Assembly (NCBI RefSeq): GCF_030283145.1
Contig: NZ_JASNWE010000004.1
Location: 558,001-622,000 of the forward strand
Origin: Actinomadura xylanilytica
GTDB lineage: Bacteria > Actinomycetota > Actinomycetes > Streptosporangiales > Streptosporangiaceae
Length of the DNA stretch: 64,000 bases
Direction: 5' to 3'
Both the position numbers and the translations under genes were made by a program. Below the pieces are notes generated by a model. The model searched no databases. It saw only the letters and a program-made list of their open reading frames with translations, and had not been told where the DNA came from. Shown here one piece after another: positions 33,286 through 42,072 of the stretch (position 1 is its first letter; each line of letters begins with the position of its first letter).

Positions 33286-35412
33286 TCAGCGGTCGTCGGA
33301 GACCGTGGTCTTCTGGACCTGGAGCAGGAATTCGGCGTTGGACTTGGTCTCCCGCATCTTCTCCAGGAGGAGTTCCAGCGCCTGCTGGGTGTCGAGCGCG
33401 TGCAGCACGCGGCGGAGCTGCCAGACGACCCGCAGCTCCTCCGGCGCCATGAGGATCTCCTCCTTGCGGGTGCTGGACGCGTCGACGTCCACCGCGGGGA
33501 AGATGCGCTTGTCGGCCAGGCTCCGGTTGAGCTTGAGCTCCATGTTGCCGGTGCCCTTGAACTCCTCGAAGATGACCTCGTCCATCCGGGACCCGGTCTC
33601 CACCAGCGCGGTGGCGAGGATGGTCAGCGAGCCGCCGTTCTCGATGTTGCGGGCCGCGCCGAAGAACCGCTTGGGCGGGTACAGCGCGGTCGAGTCGACA
33701 CCACCGGACAGGATGCGCCCGGACGCCGGGGCGGCCAGGTTGTACGCGCGGCCGAGCCGGGTGATCGAGTCGAGCAGTACGACCACGTCGTGGCCCAGCT
33801 CGACCAGCCGCTTGGCGCGCTCGATGGCCAGCTCGGCGACCGTGGTGTGGTCCTCGGCCGGACGGTCGAAGGTCGAGTGGATGACCTCGCCCTTCACCGT
33901 CCGCTGCATGTCGGTGACCTCTTCGGGACGCTCGTCGACCAGGACGACCATCAGGTGGCACTCGGGGTTGTTCTTGGTGATCGCGTTGGCGATCGACTGG
34001 AGCACCATCGTCTTGCCGGCCTTGGGCGGCGACACGATCAACCCGCGCTGGCCCTTGCCGATCGGCGAGACCAGGTCGATGATCCGGGTGGTCAGGATCC
34101 CCGGGTCCGACTCCAGCCGCAGCCGGTCCTGCGGGTACAGCGGGGTCAGCTTGCTGAAGTCGACCCGGCCCTTGGCCTGGTCGGGCTCCATCCCGTTGAC
34201 GGTGTCGAGGCGGACCAGCGCGTTGAACTTCTCGCGCCGCTCGCCGTCGCGCGCCTGCCGGACCGCGCCGGTGATGACGTCGCCCTTGCGCAGGCCGTTC
34301 TTGCGGACCTGGGCCAGCGACACGTACACGTCGTTCGGGCCGGGCAGGTAGCCGGTGGTCCGCACGAACGCGTAGTTGTCGAGGATGTCGAGGATCCCGG
34401 CGACCGGGATCAGGACGTCGTCGTCGCTGAGCACCGGCTCCTCGTAGCGCTCGCCGCGACCGCCGCGACCGCGGTTGCGCTCACGGAACCGGCGCCCGCG
34501 CCGGCCCCTGCCGCTGCCGTCGTCATCGTCGTGCTGGCCGCCGCCGGAGTTCTGGCCGCCGCGCTGACGGCCGCCCTGCTCGCCCCGCTCACCACGCTCA
34601 CCGCGGTCGCCCCGCTCACCACGGTCACCGCGGTCGTTGCGGTCGCCCCGGTCTCCACGCTCGCCGCGGTCGCCCCGCTCGCCGCGTTCCCGGCCCTCAC
34701 CGCGCTCACCGCGCTCGCGGCCCTCGCCACGCTCACGGCCACCGCGTCCGCGCTGCCGGCCGCCCTCGCGTCCGTCGCGGTTCTCACGTCCGTCACGGCC
34801 GCCGCCGTCCCGTCCGCCCTGCTGCTGCTCGCCGTCGTCGGAGCCGCTCTCGGAGCGGGTCCGCTCGCCGGACTCGCGGTTCTGCCGGCCCTCGGAGCCG
34901 CCCTTGTCGGACTGCTTCTCGGCGGACCGGCCGCCCTGCCGGCCGGCCTTCTCGGGCCGCTCGCTCCGCTCCGTCTTCTCCGTCTTCTCCGCCTTCTCGG
35001 CCTTCTCGGCCTTCTTCTCGGCCGGAGCCTGCTGCTCGTCGGCGACCGCGGGTGCCGCCTCGGCGATGGCGGTCTGCTCGGCCGGCGCCTCGCGCTTGGC
35101 GGCGGTACGGCTACGGCGCGGGCGCTCGGTCTTCTCCGTCGCAGCGGCTCCCTGCTCGCCTCCCGCCGAGCCCTGCCCCTGGCCGCCCTGCTTCTCCTGG
35201 ATGGCGGCGATGAGCTGGCTCTTGCGCATCCCGGTGGTACCGGTGATGCCGAGGCTGGACGCGAGCGCCTTGAGTTCGGGCAGCACCATGGCCGACAGCC
35301 CGGTGCCGGTCCGGCGGCGCCGGGGGGTGGCACGCTCGGCGCCGGCCTCTTCGGCCGGGGCGGCGGGTGCCGTGCTCGATGCGTCCGTAAGGAGTTCGCT
35401 GGATTCGCTCAC
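33286..35412 (-). CDS. rho: Transcription termination factor Rho with long RG-rich insertion
   Basis: The hexameric RNA helicase that ends transcription. At 708 residues it is far longer than E. coli Rho (419). The Rho N-terminal fold is at about 38-75 (MVLPELKALASSLGI). A low-complexity insertion of roughly 260 residues follows, first Lys/Glu-rich and then dominated by repeats of RGERGDRGE type up to about residue 345. The RNA-binding domain starts at VAGILDILDNYAFVRT, and the ATPase has Walker A PPKAGKT at 462-468. Such insertions occur in high-GC actinobacterial Rho and bind RNA; this one is at the long end. The internal DNA repeats could make length variable. Confidence 0.97.
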   Translation of the reverse strand: MSESSELLTDASSTAPAAPAEEAGAERATPRRRRTGTGLSAMVLPELKALASSLGITGTTGMRKSQLIAAIQEKQGGQGQGSAGGEQGAAATEKTERPRRSRTAAKREAPAEQTAIAEAAPAVADEQQAPAEKKAEKAEKAEKTEKTERSERPEKAGRQGGRSAEKQSDKGGSEGRQNRESGERTRSESGSDDGEQQQGGRDGGGRDGRENRDGREGGRQRGRGGRERGEGRERGERGEGRERGERGDRGERGDRGDRNDRGDRGERGDRGERGERGEQGGRQRGGQNSGGGQHDDDDGSGRGRRGRRFRERNRGRGGRGERYEEPVLSDDDVLIPVAGILDILDNYAFVRTTGYLPGPNDVYVSLAQVRKNGLRKGDVITGAVRQARDGERREKFNALVRLDTVNGMEPDQAKGRVDFSKLTPLYPQDRLRLESDPGILTTRIIDLVSPIGKGQRGLIVSPPKAGKTMVLQSIANAITKNNPECHLMVVLVDERPEEVTDMQRTVKGEVIHSTFDRPAEDHTTVAELAIERAKRLVELGHDVVVLLDSITRLGRAYNLAAPASGRILSGGVDSTALYPPKRFFGAARNIENGGSLTILATALVETGSRMDEVIFEEFKGTGNMELKLNRSLADKRIFPAVDVDASSTRKEEILMAPEELRVVWQLRRVLHALDTQQALELLLEKMRETKSNAEFLLQVQKTTVSDDR

Positions 35413-35878
35413 TAAGGGTCCTTCCCAGGGAGCGGGCGTTGGCCGGCGTTCGGCCAGTCAACCCGGTGGTGCGGCCCGGCGGGGGCGCCGAGTCGGGCTC
35501 CGCTGATCACGATGGGGCCGCGATCTGCGATTTCTGGGCACAGCCAGATGGTGGACGGGACGGATGGCTCGTGCGTGTCCCCTGTTCCGCGCCGTCCGAA
35601 GTTTCGCTGGAATGCCTGACAACGGGATGTCACGGTGTCGGGGAGCCTAGTACGCGCGACCGACACGGCCGAAAGGCCGGACAGCTGACGCGCGGCAGAC
35701 GAGCACACGGGCCCGAACGGGGCATCTGGTGCGGCATTCAGCCTAACATCACCAGGGCGCACTGCTATTCCCCAGAGGTCGATGTCTCGCATTTTACCTG
35801 GCTGGATCACGGCACCTGGCTGGAGCGGATCCCGGCGCCTGGCCGGAGCGCTGCACCATCCCCGCCCCAGCGCGAACG
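35413..35878 (-). promoter_or_regulatory. Leader and promoter region of rho
   Basis: 466 bp between the thrB stop and the rho start, both on the minus strand. No plausible gene. It includes a GGCC-GAAA-GGCC tetraloop hairpin (35,671-35,682) and a less GC-rich stretch around 35,740-35,815 that may contain the promoter. Long rho leaders are often autoregulatory; that is inference here. Confidence 0.4.
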
Positions 35879-36832
35879 TCAGGGCCGGATCGACGGACGA
35901 CCGGCCCGGACGTGGGCACCGCGGGGGGCAACGTCCAACGGGCGTATGTGCCACCCATTACCCAGTTCTGAAGCTATCGAATCAACTTGTGATGCGGTGG
36001 TGAAGGCCAGGACAGTGGGACCCGCCCCGGAAATCACGGCGGGCACACCCGCCCCGCGCAGCCGCGCGACAAGCCCGGCCGATTCCGGCATGGCGGGGGC
36101 ACGGAAATCCTGATGCAACCGGTCTTCGGTCGCGTCCAGCAGCACGCCCGGGTCGAGCCCGGCGGTGAGCGCCGCGACGAGCAGCGCGGCGCGCCCCGCG
36201 TTGGCCGCCGCGTCGCCGTGCGGGACGGTCTCGGGGAGCAGCCCGCGGGCCCGCTCGGTGGCCAGGCGCTGCTCCGGGACGAACGCGACGACCCGTTCGA
36301 CCGCCGGATCGAGCCGGACCAGCCTGGGCCCGTCCGGCGTCGTCCAGGCGACCGTCAGGCCGCCGGCCAGGCACGGCGCGACGTTGTCGGGGTGCCCCTC
36401 GATCTCGGTGGCCAGGCGCAGCGCCGCCTCGTCGTCCAGCAGCCGCCCGCGCGGATGCAGGTGCCGCGCCGCGACGAGCCCGGCGACGGTCGCCGCCGAC
36501 GACGAGCCGAGCCCGCGGCTGTGCGGGATCCGGTTCACGCAGCGCAGCCGCAGCCCGGCGGGCTGGCCGAGCGCGGTCGCGCCGCCCGCTTCCGCCAGCT
36601 CATCGATCAGGTCGAACGCGCGGCGCAGCACCCTGACGATGAGATGCCGCTCGCCGCGGCCCTCGACCTCGCCGCCCTCGCCGGCCACCTCGATGACCAG
36701 GCCGCCGCCGGTCACCTCGACCTCGACGTCGTCGTGCAGCTCCAGCGCCAGGCCCAGCGAGTCGAACCCCGGGCCGAGATTGGCGCTGGTCGCCGGCGTC
36801 CGGACCAGCACGGACTCGTTCGGCCAGCTCAT
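35879..36832 (-). CDS. thrB: Homoserine kinase
   Basis: A 317-residue GHMP-family kinase that phosphorylates homoserine in threonine synthesis. The N-terminal substrate segment is VRTPATSANLGPGFDSLGLALEL. The ATP-binding GHMP motif is PHSRGLGSSSAATVAGL, and the C-terminal GAGPTVLAF motif is present. ATG 36,832. It lies 89 bp after thrC with a very strong hairpin between them. Confidence 0.96.
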   Translation of the reverse strand: MSWPNESVLVRTPATSANLGPGFDSLGLALELHDDVEVEVTGGGLVIEVAGEGGEVEGRGERHLIVRVLRRAFDLIDELAEAGGATALGQPAGLRLRCVNRIPHSRGLGSSSAATVAGLVAARHLHPRGRLLDDEAALRLATEIEGHPDNVAPCLAGGLTVAWTTPDGPRLVRLDPAVERVVAFVPEQRLATERARGLLPETVPHGDAAANAGRAALLVAALTAGLDPGVLLDATEDRLHQDFRAPAMPESAGLVARLRGAGVPAVISGAGPTVLAFTTASQVDSIASELGNGWHIRPLDVAPRGAHVRAGRPSIRP

Positions 36833-36874
36833 CGCCCGCCCCCTCGGTACAGGTACATCGGTGGAAGTCGCAGG

Positions 36875-36906
36875 CCCGCCGGGCGCCGCGCGCGGCGCCC
36901 GGCGGG
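36875..36906 (-). terminator. Strong hairpin between thrC and thrB
   Basis: A perfect 14-bp stem CCCGCCGGGCGCCG/CGGCGCCCGGCGGG with a CGCG loop, in the intercistronic gap. It may attenuate thrB expression or protect the upstream message. Confidence 0.5.
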
Positions 36907-36921
36907 GCCGGTGGCGGGAGG

Positions 36922-37989
36922 TCAGGCGAGGCCGAGCGCGGACGCCGCGGCGTGCGCGTCCACCTTGACGGTCGTCGGCGCGGGCGCCCCGGAGATCGCC
37001 CAGTCGGGGTCCTTGAGGCCGTTGCCGGTCACCGTGCAGACGACCTTGGTGCCGGGCCGCACGACGCCCTGCTCGCACGCCTGGAGCAGCCCGGCGACGC
37101 TCGCCGCGGAGGCGGGCTCGACGAACACGCCCTCCTCGCTGGCCAGCAGCCGGTAGGCGGCCAGGATCTGCCGGTCGGTGACCGAGTCGATCGCGCCGCC
37201 GGAGTCGTCGCGGGCGGCGATGGCCAGATCCCAGGAGGCGGGGTTGCCGATCCGGATCGCGGTGGCGATGGTCTGCGGCTTGAGCACCGGCTCGCCCTTG
37301 ACGAACGGCGCGGCGCCGCTGGCCTGGAAGCCGAGCATCCGGGGGGTGCGGGACGCGGGCCCGTCGGCCGCGTACTCCTGGTAGCCCATCCAGTAGGCGG
37401 AGATGTTCCCGGCGTTCCCGACCGGCAGGCAGTGCACCTCGGGGGCGTCGCCGAGCGCGTCGACGATCTCGAACGCGGCGGTCTTCTGCCCCTGGAGGCG
37501 GTACTTGTTGACCGAGTTGACCAGGGCCACCGGGTAGTCGACCGACAGCTTGCGGGCCAGCTCCAGGCAGTCGTCGAAATTGCCGTCGACCTGGAGCAGC
37601 CGGGCGCCGTGCACCAGCGCCTGCGCCAGCTTGCCCATCGCGATCTTGCCCTGCGGGACGAGCACCGCGCAGGTCATCCCGGCCCGCACCGCGTAGGCGG
37701 CGGCCGACGCCGAGGTGTTGCCGGTGGACGCGCAGATCACGGCCTTGGCGCCGTCCTCGGCCGCCTTGCTGATCGCCATCGTCATCCCGCGGTCCTTGAA
37801 CGAACCGGTCGGGTTGGCGCCCTCGACCTTGAGATGGACCTCGCAGCCGGTGAGCTGGGAGACCCGGACCGCCGGGAGCAGCGGCGTACCGCCCTCCAGC
37901 AGCGTGACGACCGGCGTTCTCTCCGTCACCGGGAGCCGGTCTCGGTACTCCTGGATAAGGCCACGCCACACGCGAGCGGTCGCGTTCAC
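36922..37989 (-). CDS. thrC: Threonine synthase
   Basis: A 355-residue PLP enzyme that makes threonine from O-phosphohomoserine, the short bacterial form. The PLP lysine is Lys65 in GSFKDRGM, the phosphate loop is STGNTSASAAAYA, and the GNAGNISAYW segment follows. GTG 37,989 has GAGGAGA 6 bases upstream. A hairpin repeat also found before atpA precedes it. Confidence 0.96.
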   Translation of the reverse strand: MNATARVWRGLIQEYRDRLPVTERTPVVTLLEGGTPLLPAVRVSQLTGCEVHLKVEGANPTGSFKDRGMTMAISKAAEDGAKAVICASTGNTSASAAAYAVRAGMTCAVLVPQGKIAMGKLAQALVHGARLLQVDGNFDDCLELARKLSVDYPVALVNSVNKYRLQGQKTAAFEIVDALGDAPEVHCLPVGNAGNISAYWMGYQEYAADGPASRTPRMLGFQASGAAPFVKGEPVLKPQTIATAIRIGNPASWDLAIAARDDSGGAIDSVTDRQILAAYRLLASEEGVFVEPASAASVAGLLQACEQGVVRPGTKVVCTVTGNGLKDPDWAISGAPAPTTVKVDAHAAASALGLA

Positions 37990-38014
37990 GTCGATCTCCT
38001 CAGCTGACCAGTTC

Positions 38015-38050
38015 TCTGGGGAACGCCCCAGACCCCGCCGCGCGGCCGGG
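38015..38050. repeat. Hairpin repeat upstream of thrC (copy 2)
   Basis: TCTGGGG-AACG-CCCCAGA (38,015-38,032) followed by CCCCGCCGCGCGGCCGG. Compare copy 1 at 17,907-17,940. Both share the CAGACCCCGC-GCG context and a TCAGCT-A-CCA block on the gene-proximal side. Confidence 0.55.
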
Positions 38051-38112
38051 GCGATCACCGCCCTGACCGGCACTGTTGTGCGAATTGTAAGGCCCGGAAC
38101 GGCGGTTTCGGG

Positions 38113-39414
38113 CTATTCCTCGCCCTCGACCCGCATGACGCTCGCCACCTCGCGGACGATGTCGAGCCGCTGCAGCCCCTGCACGGTCGCGCTCAGCGCC
38201 GCGTCCGGGGCCCGGTGCGTCACCACGACGAGCTGCGCGTCCTCGCTCAGCCCCTCCTGCCGCACCGCCTGGATCGACACCCCGTTCCGGGCGAACTCCT
38301 CGGCGACCGTGGCGAGCACGCCGGAGCGGTCGGCCACGTCGAGCTGGACGTAGTACCGCGTGATCGTCTCGCCCATCGGCAGCACCGGCAGCCTGGCGTA
38401 GGTGACCTCCACCGGTCCCGGCGTGCCGCGCGCGAGGTTGCGGGCCACCGCGACCAGGTCGCCGAGGACGGCCGACGCGGTCGGGGCGCCGCCCGCTCCG
38501 GCGCCGTAGAACATCAGCGACCCGGCCGACTCGGCCTCGACGAACACCGCGTTGTAGGCCTCGCGCACGCTGGCCAGCGGATGCGTCCTGGGGATCATCG
38601 CCGGGTAGACGCGGACCGAGACGCCGCGGCCGTTGCGCCCGCCGGCCTCCGGCACCCGCTCGCAGATGGCCAGCAGCTTGACGACGCAGTCCATCTCCTT
38701 GGCGCCGGCCACGTCGGCGGGGCTGACCTCGGTGATGCCCTCGCGGTGCACGTCCGCCGCGGTCACCGGCGTGTGGAACGCGAGCTGCGCGAGGATCGCG
38801 GCCTTGGCGGCGGCGTCGAAGCCCTCCACGTCCGCGGTCGGGTCGGCCTCGGCGTAGCCGAGGGCCTGCGCCCCCTCCAGCGCCTCGTTGAACCCGGCGC
38901 CGTGCGCGTCCATCTGGTCGAGGATGTAGTTGGTCGTGCCGTTGACGATGCCCAGCACGCGCTGCACGTGGTCGCCGACCAGCGACTCGCGCAACGGCCG
39001 CAGCAGCGGGATCGCGCCCGCCACCGACGCCTCGTAGTAGAGGTCGGTGCCGTACTCGCGGGCCGCCGCGAACAGCGTCGCGCCGTCCTCGGCCAGCAGC
39101 GCCTTGTTGGCGGAGATGACCGACTTCCCGGACTTCATCGCCTCCAGCATCAGCGTGCGGGCCGGCTCGATGCCGCCGATCACCTCGATGACGATGTCGA
39201 CGTCATCGCGCGTGACCAGGGCCCGCGCGTCGGTGGTCAGCAGTGCGCGGTCGACGCCCGCGCGGACCCGGTCGGGACGCCGCACGGCGACCCCGGCCAG
39301 CTCCAGCGGGACACCGACGCGCGCGGCCAGGTCGTCGGCCTGCTCGCGCAGCAGCCGGACGACCTCGGTGCCGACGACGCCGCACCCCAGCAGCGCCACC
39401 CGCAAAGGTTTCAC
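38113..39414 (-). CDS. hom: Homoserine dehydrogenase
   Basis: A 433-residue NAD(P)-dependent oxidoreductase that reduces aspartate semialdehyde to homoserine. The Rossmann motif GCGVVG is at 10-15 and the catalytic-domain signature GIVNGTTNYILDQM is present. A C-terminal ACT domain starts at about 350 (YYVQLDVADRSGVLATVAEEF), implying threonine feedback control. GTG 39,414 overlaps the lysA stop by four bases (GTGA). Confidence 0.97.
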   Translation of the reverse strand: MKPLRVALLGCGVVGTEVVRLLREQADDLAARVGVPLELAGVAVRRPDRVRAGVDRALLTTDARALVTRDDVDIVIEVIGGIEPARTLMLEAMKSGKSVISANKALLAEDGATLFAAAREYGTDLYYEASVAGAIPLLRPLRESLVGDHVQRVLGIVNGTTNYILDQMDAHGAGFNEALEGAQALGYAEADPTADVEGFDAAAKAAILAQLAFHTPVTAADVHREGITEVSPADVAGAKEMDCVVKLLAICERVPEAGGRNGRGVSVRVYPAMIPRTHPLASVREAYNAVFVEAESAGSLMFYGAGAGGAPTASAVLGDLVAVARNLARGTPGPVEVTYARLPVLPMGETITRYYVQLDVADRSGVLATVAEEFARNGVSIQAVRQEGLSEDAQLVVVTHRAPDAALSATVQGLQRLDIVREVASVMRVEGEE

Positions 39415-40799
39415 GCTTTGACCTCCGCATCGAGCCGCAGCAGGTCGTCGCCGGTCTCCCGGCGGACGATGACCCGCGACCTGCCGTCCCGGACCGCCAC
39501 CACGGCGGGCTTGGGGACGAAGTTGTAGTTACTGGCCATTGATCGACAGTACGCACCGGTCGCAGCGACCGCCACCAGGTCACCCGCCGCAAGATCTGCG
39601 GGCAACCACACGTCACGGACGACGATATCCCCGCTCTCGCAGTGCTTGCCGACAAGCCTCCCGAGCATCGGCTCGGCGTCGGACCCGCGGCTGGCCAGCA
39701 CGCACGTGTACTCGGCGCCGTACAGCGCGGTCCGCAGGTTGTCGCTCATGCCGCCGTCGACCGACACGTACGTGCGCAGCCCCTCGACGTCCTTGACGGT
39801 GCCGACCTCGTACAGCGTGACCCCGCCGGACCCGACGATCGCCCGGCCCGGCTCCACCGTCAGCCGCGGCATCTGCAGCTCGTACGACCGGCACTCGCGC
39901 CCGACGATGTCGCGCAGGCTGTCGGCCATCGCCTTGGGGTCGATCGGCTCGTCCCCCGACGTGTAGGCGATGCCGTAGCCGCCGCCGAGGTCGAGCTCGG
40001 GCAGCTCCAGCCCGTGCTCGTCCCGGATCGCGACCAGCAGCTCGGCCAGCCGGTGCGCCGCGACCTCGAACCCGTCCGCGTCGAAGATCTGCGACCCGAT
40101 GTGCGAGTGCAGCCCGACCAGCTCCAACTGCTTGAGCTCCAGCACCCGCCGGACCGCCTCCAGCGCCGCCCCGGAGTTGCGCGAGAACCCGAACTTCTGG
40201 TCGTCGTGCGCGGTCGCGATGAACTCGTGCGTGTGCGCCTCGACCCCGGTCGTCACCCGCACCATGACCTTGGGCCGGACGCCCGCCCGGTCGGCCAGGT
40301 AGCCGAGCCGCGCGATCTCCTCGTACGAGTCGAGCACGATCCGCCCGACCCCGACCTCCAGGGCCCGCTCCAGCTCGGCGACCGACTTGTTGTTCCCGTG
40401 CAGGGTGATGCGCTCGGTGGGGAACCCCGCGGCCAGCGCCACGGCCAGCTCTCCCCCGCTGCACACGTCCAGCCCCAGGCCCTCCTCGTGCACCCACCGC
40501 GCCACGGCGACGCACAGGAACGCCTTGCCCGCGTAATGCACGTCCCCGTCATGGAACGCCGCCGCGTACTCCCGCGCGCGCGCCCGGACGTCGTCCTCGT
40601 CGTACACGTACAGCGGCGTGCCGTACTCCTCGGCCAGATCCCGCACGTCGACGCCGGCGATGCTCAACACGCCGTCGCGCCTGGCGCCCCGGGGCCACAC
40701 CAGCGGTTCCAGGGCGTTCAGGTCCTCGGCCGGCGGCAGCGGGTGGTCTTCGGGCAGGACGTCGGCGTGCCGGGGTCCTGCCGGGTGAACGCGGCTCAT
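39411..40799 (-). CDS. lysA: Diaminopimelate decarboxylase
   Basis: A 462-residue PLP enzyme that makes L-lysine from meso-diaminopimelate. The PLP lysine is Lys92 in VHYAGKAFL. The GLHSHIGSQI and ELDLGGGYGI phosphate-binding motifs and the active-site CESGD segment are present. It overlaps both neighbours by four bases. Confidence 0.97.
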   Translation of the reverse strand: MSRVHPAGPRHADVLPEDHPLPPAEDLNALEPLVWPRGARRDGVLSIAGVDVRDLAEEYGTPLYVYDEDDVRARAREYAAAFHDGDVHYAGKAFLCVAVARWVHEEGLGLDVCSGGELAVALAAGFPTERITLHGNNKSVAELERALEVGVGRIVLDSYEEIARLGYLADRAGVRPKVMVRVTTGVEAHTHEFIATAHDDQKFGFSRNSGAALEAVRRVLELKQLELVGLHSHIGSQIFDADGFEVAAHRLAELLVAIRDEHGLELPELDLGGGYGIAYTSGDEPIDPKAMADSLRDIVGRECRSYELQMPRLTVEPGRAIVGSGGVTLYEVGTVKDVEGLRTYVSVDGGMSDNLRTALYGAEYTCVLASRGSDAEPMLGRLVGKHCESGDIVVRDVWLPADLAAGDLVAVAATGAYCRSMASNYNFVPKPAVVAVRDGRSRVIVRRETGDDLLRLDAEVKA

Positions 40800-41485
40800 A
40801 CTCGCTCTCTAGGGGTCTCACCGATCATCTTCAGGCCGTTTCCCAAGGCGGTGCGCGCGGCCCCGGCCAGACCGACCCTCGCCGCGTGCACCGCCCCGGG
40901 TTTCTCATCGCCCTTGGGCAGCGCCGGACACCGCTCGTGCACGTCGTGATAGGCGCCCGCCAGCCGTTCCAGATGCCCCGCCAGCGGCCTGGCGTCGCAC
41001 TCCCGCTCGGCCTGCGCCGCCCTGCCGGGCAGTTCGCCCAGCGCCTTCAGCAACTCCAGCTCCTCGCCCAGGTATCCCACCGGGGCCCCGGCCCGCACGC
41101 CCAGGCCCTCGGCCCACCGCCCGACCCATCCGGCCCGCGCATAGGCATAACGCACGGCGAATCCCGGATTGTCGAACGTCCGAGGCCATTCGGCCCAGCC
41201 GCCCGGGGGCACCGCGGCCATCCCGTACGCGTCATCGACGCGCCCGACCAGCGCCCCGGGCTCGACCCTCACCCGGACGAACCCGCGCGAGGTCACCTCA
41301 CCGCCCACCCGCCCGGCGATCATCCGCGGATCGATCCCCAGCCGCAGCGCGACCGGACTCTCGTAGACCCCCGCGCCGGTACAGCTCACCGCCACGTCCG
41401 CGGGCACCGGCACGTCGGCCTCGCCGCGCGCCACGGCGTCCCGCACCGCGGCCACGAGAGCGGCGCCCACCTCGGCTGGAGTCAC
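40796..41485 (-). CDS. ArgRS-like protein reduced to N-terminal and DALR anticodon-binding regions
   Basis: A 229-residue protein matching arginyl-tRNA synthetase only at its ends. The first part (VGAALVAAVRDAVARGEADVPVP) resembles the additional N-terminal domain. The last 120 residues resemble the DALR helical anticodon-binding domain (AVRYAYARAGWVGRWAEGLG, LLKALGELPGRAAQAE). The catalytic domain with its HIGH and KMSK motifs is absent, so it cannot charge tRNA. Short DALR proteins upstream of lysA recur in actinobacteria, from memory. GTG 41,485; it overlaps lysA by four bases and lies 21 bp after the response regulator. A tRNA-sensing role in the Lys/Thr operon is speculation. Confidence 0.75.
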   Translation of the reverse strand: MTPAEVGAALVAAVRDAVARGEADVPVPADVAVSCTGAGVYESPVALRLGIDPRMIAGRVGGEVTSRGFVRVRVEPGALVGRVDDAYGMAAVPPGGWAEWPRTFDNPGFAVRYAYARAGWVGRWAEGLGVRAGAPVGYLGEELELLKALGELPGRAAQAERECDARPLAGHLERLAGAYHDVHERCPALPKGDEKPGAVHAARVGLAGAARTALGNGLKMIGETPRERV

Positions 41486-41506
41486 CCTCGCGAGACTAGC
41501 TGACCA

Positions 41507-41896
41507 CTATCTGGACACCGTCGCGAGCTTGCGCACCGTCTGGATCAGCTGGTTCGGATCGAACGGCTTGGTCACATAGGCGTCGACGCCGATCTCATGC
41601 CCCCGCCGCACATCGTGCTCCTGGGCCCGCGCCGTGATCATGACCACCCGGATGTGCCGCGTCCCCGGATCCTCCCGGAGCCGGCTCGCGGTCACCCACC
41701 CGTCCAGCCGCGGCATCATCACGTCCAGCGTGATCACGTCCGGCCCCACCTCGCCCACCCGGTCCAGGCAGTCCCGCCCGTCCACCGCGGTGAACACCTC
41801 GAACCCCTCAAGCTGGAGGTTCACGGCGATGAGCTGCCGGATCACCTCGTCATCATCGACGACCAGCACGCGTCCCAGTGGCTCGGTCACGGCCAC
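41507..41896 (-). CDS. Single-domain response regulator (CheY-like)
   Basis: A receiver domain of about 129 residues with nothing after it. The acidic pocket DDD is at about 14-16, phosphoacceptor Asp58 sits in VITLDVMMPRLDGW, and the switch Lys is in YVTKPFDPNQ. It has no DNA-binding output, so it acts by protein contact. I chose GTG 41,896 behind GGGGGGAG; GTG 41,890 is the alternative. It heads the DALR-lysA-hom-thrC-thrB series. The frame is also open upstream, without a stop, through the antisense of tRNA-Arg into the serine recombinase, so a fused product is possible in principle. Confidence 0.9.
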   Translation of the reverse strand: MAVTEPLGRVLVVDDDEVIRQLIAVNLQLEGFEVFTAVDGRDCLDRVGEVGPDVITLDVMMPRLDGWVTASRLREDPGTRHIRVVMITARAQEHDVRRGHEIGVDAYVTKPFDPNQLIQTVRKLATVSR

Positions 41897-41997
41897 GAAG
41901 TTAGCCGACTCCCCCCACCCGCGCACGCGGAACGCCCAGGTGCACGCAACCCCCGCAACCCTGGTAACCTTCATCTCGCGCCGAAACACCGGCGCGG

Positions 41998-42072
41998 GCC
42001 CCCTTAGCTCAGGGGATAGAGCAACGGCCTCCGGAGCCGTGTGCGCAGGTTCGAATCCTGCAGGGGGCACCA
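41998..42072 (+). tRNA. tRNA-Arg (anticodon CCG)
   Basis: A complete cloverleaf. The acceptor stem GCCCCCT/AGGGGGC pairs fully. The D arm is AGCTCAGGGGATAGAGC, the anticodon stem ACGGC/GCCGT has loop CTCCGGA (anticodon CCG), and the T arm is GCAGG-TTCGAAT-CCTGC. Discriminator A and an encoded CCA follow. It marks the left edge of the accessory region and probably contains the attachment site. Confidence 0.97.
42061..42071 (+). other. Candidate attachment core at the tRNA 3' end (left copy)
   Basis: CAGGGGGCACC, the 3' end of tRNA-Arg, recurs in the same orientation at 50,951-50,961. The two copies would bound about 8.9 kb that starts with the serine recombinase gene. The match is short and could be chance. 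Confidence 0.4.

Noticed and set aside
34400..34900. Plus-strand hydrophobic-looking frame over the rho insertion
   Set aside because: An artefact of translating the complement of the RG-repeat DNA, which gives Ala/Leu/Val/Thr-rich runs.
35413..35878. Short open frames upstream of rho as a leader peptide gene
   Set aside because: No ribosome site with a plausible start, and composition is not coding.
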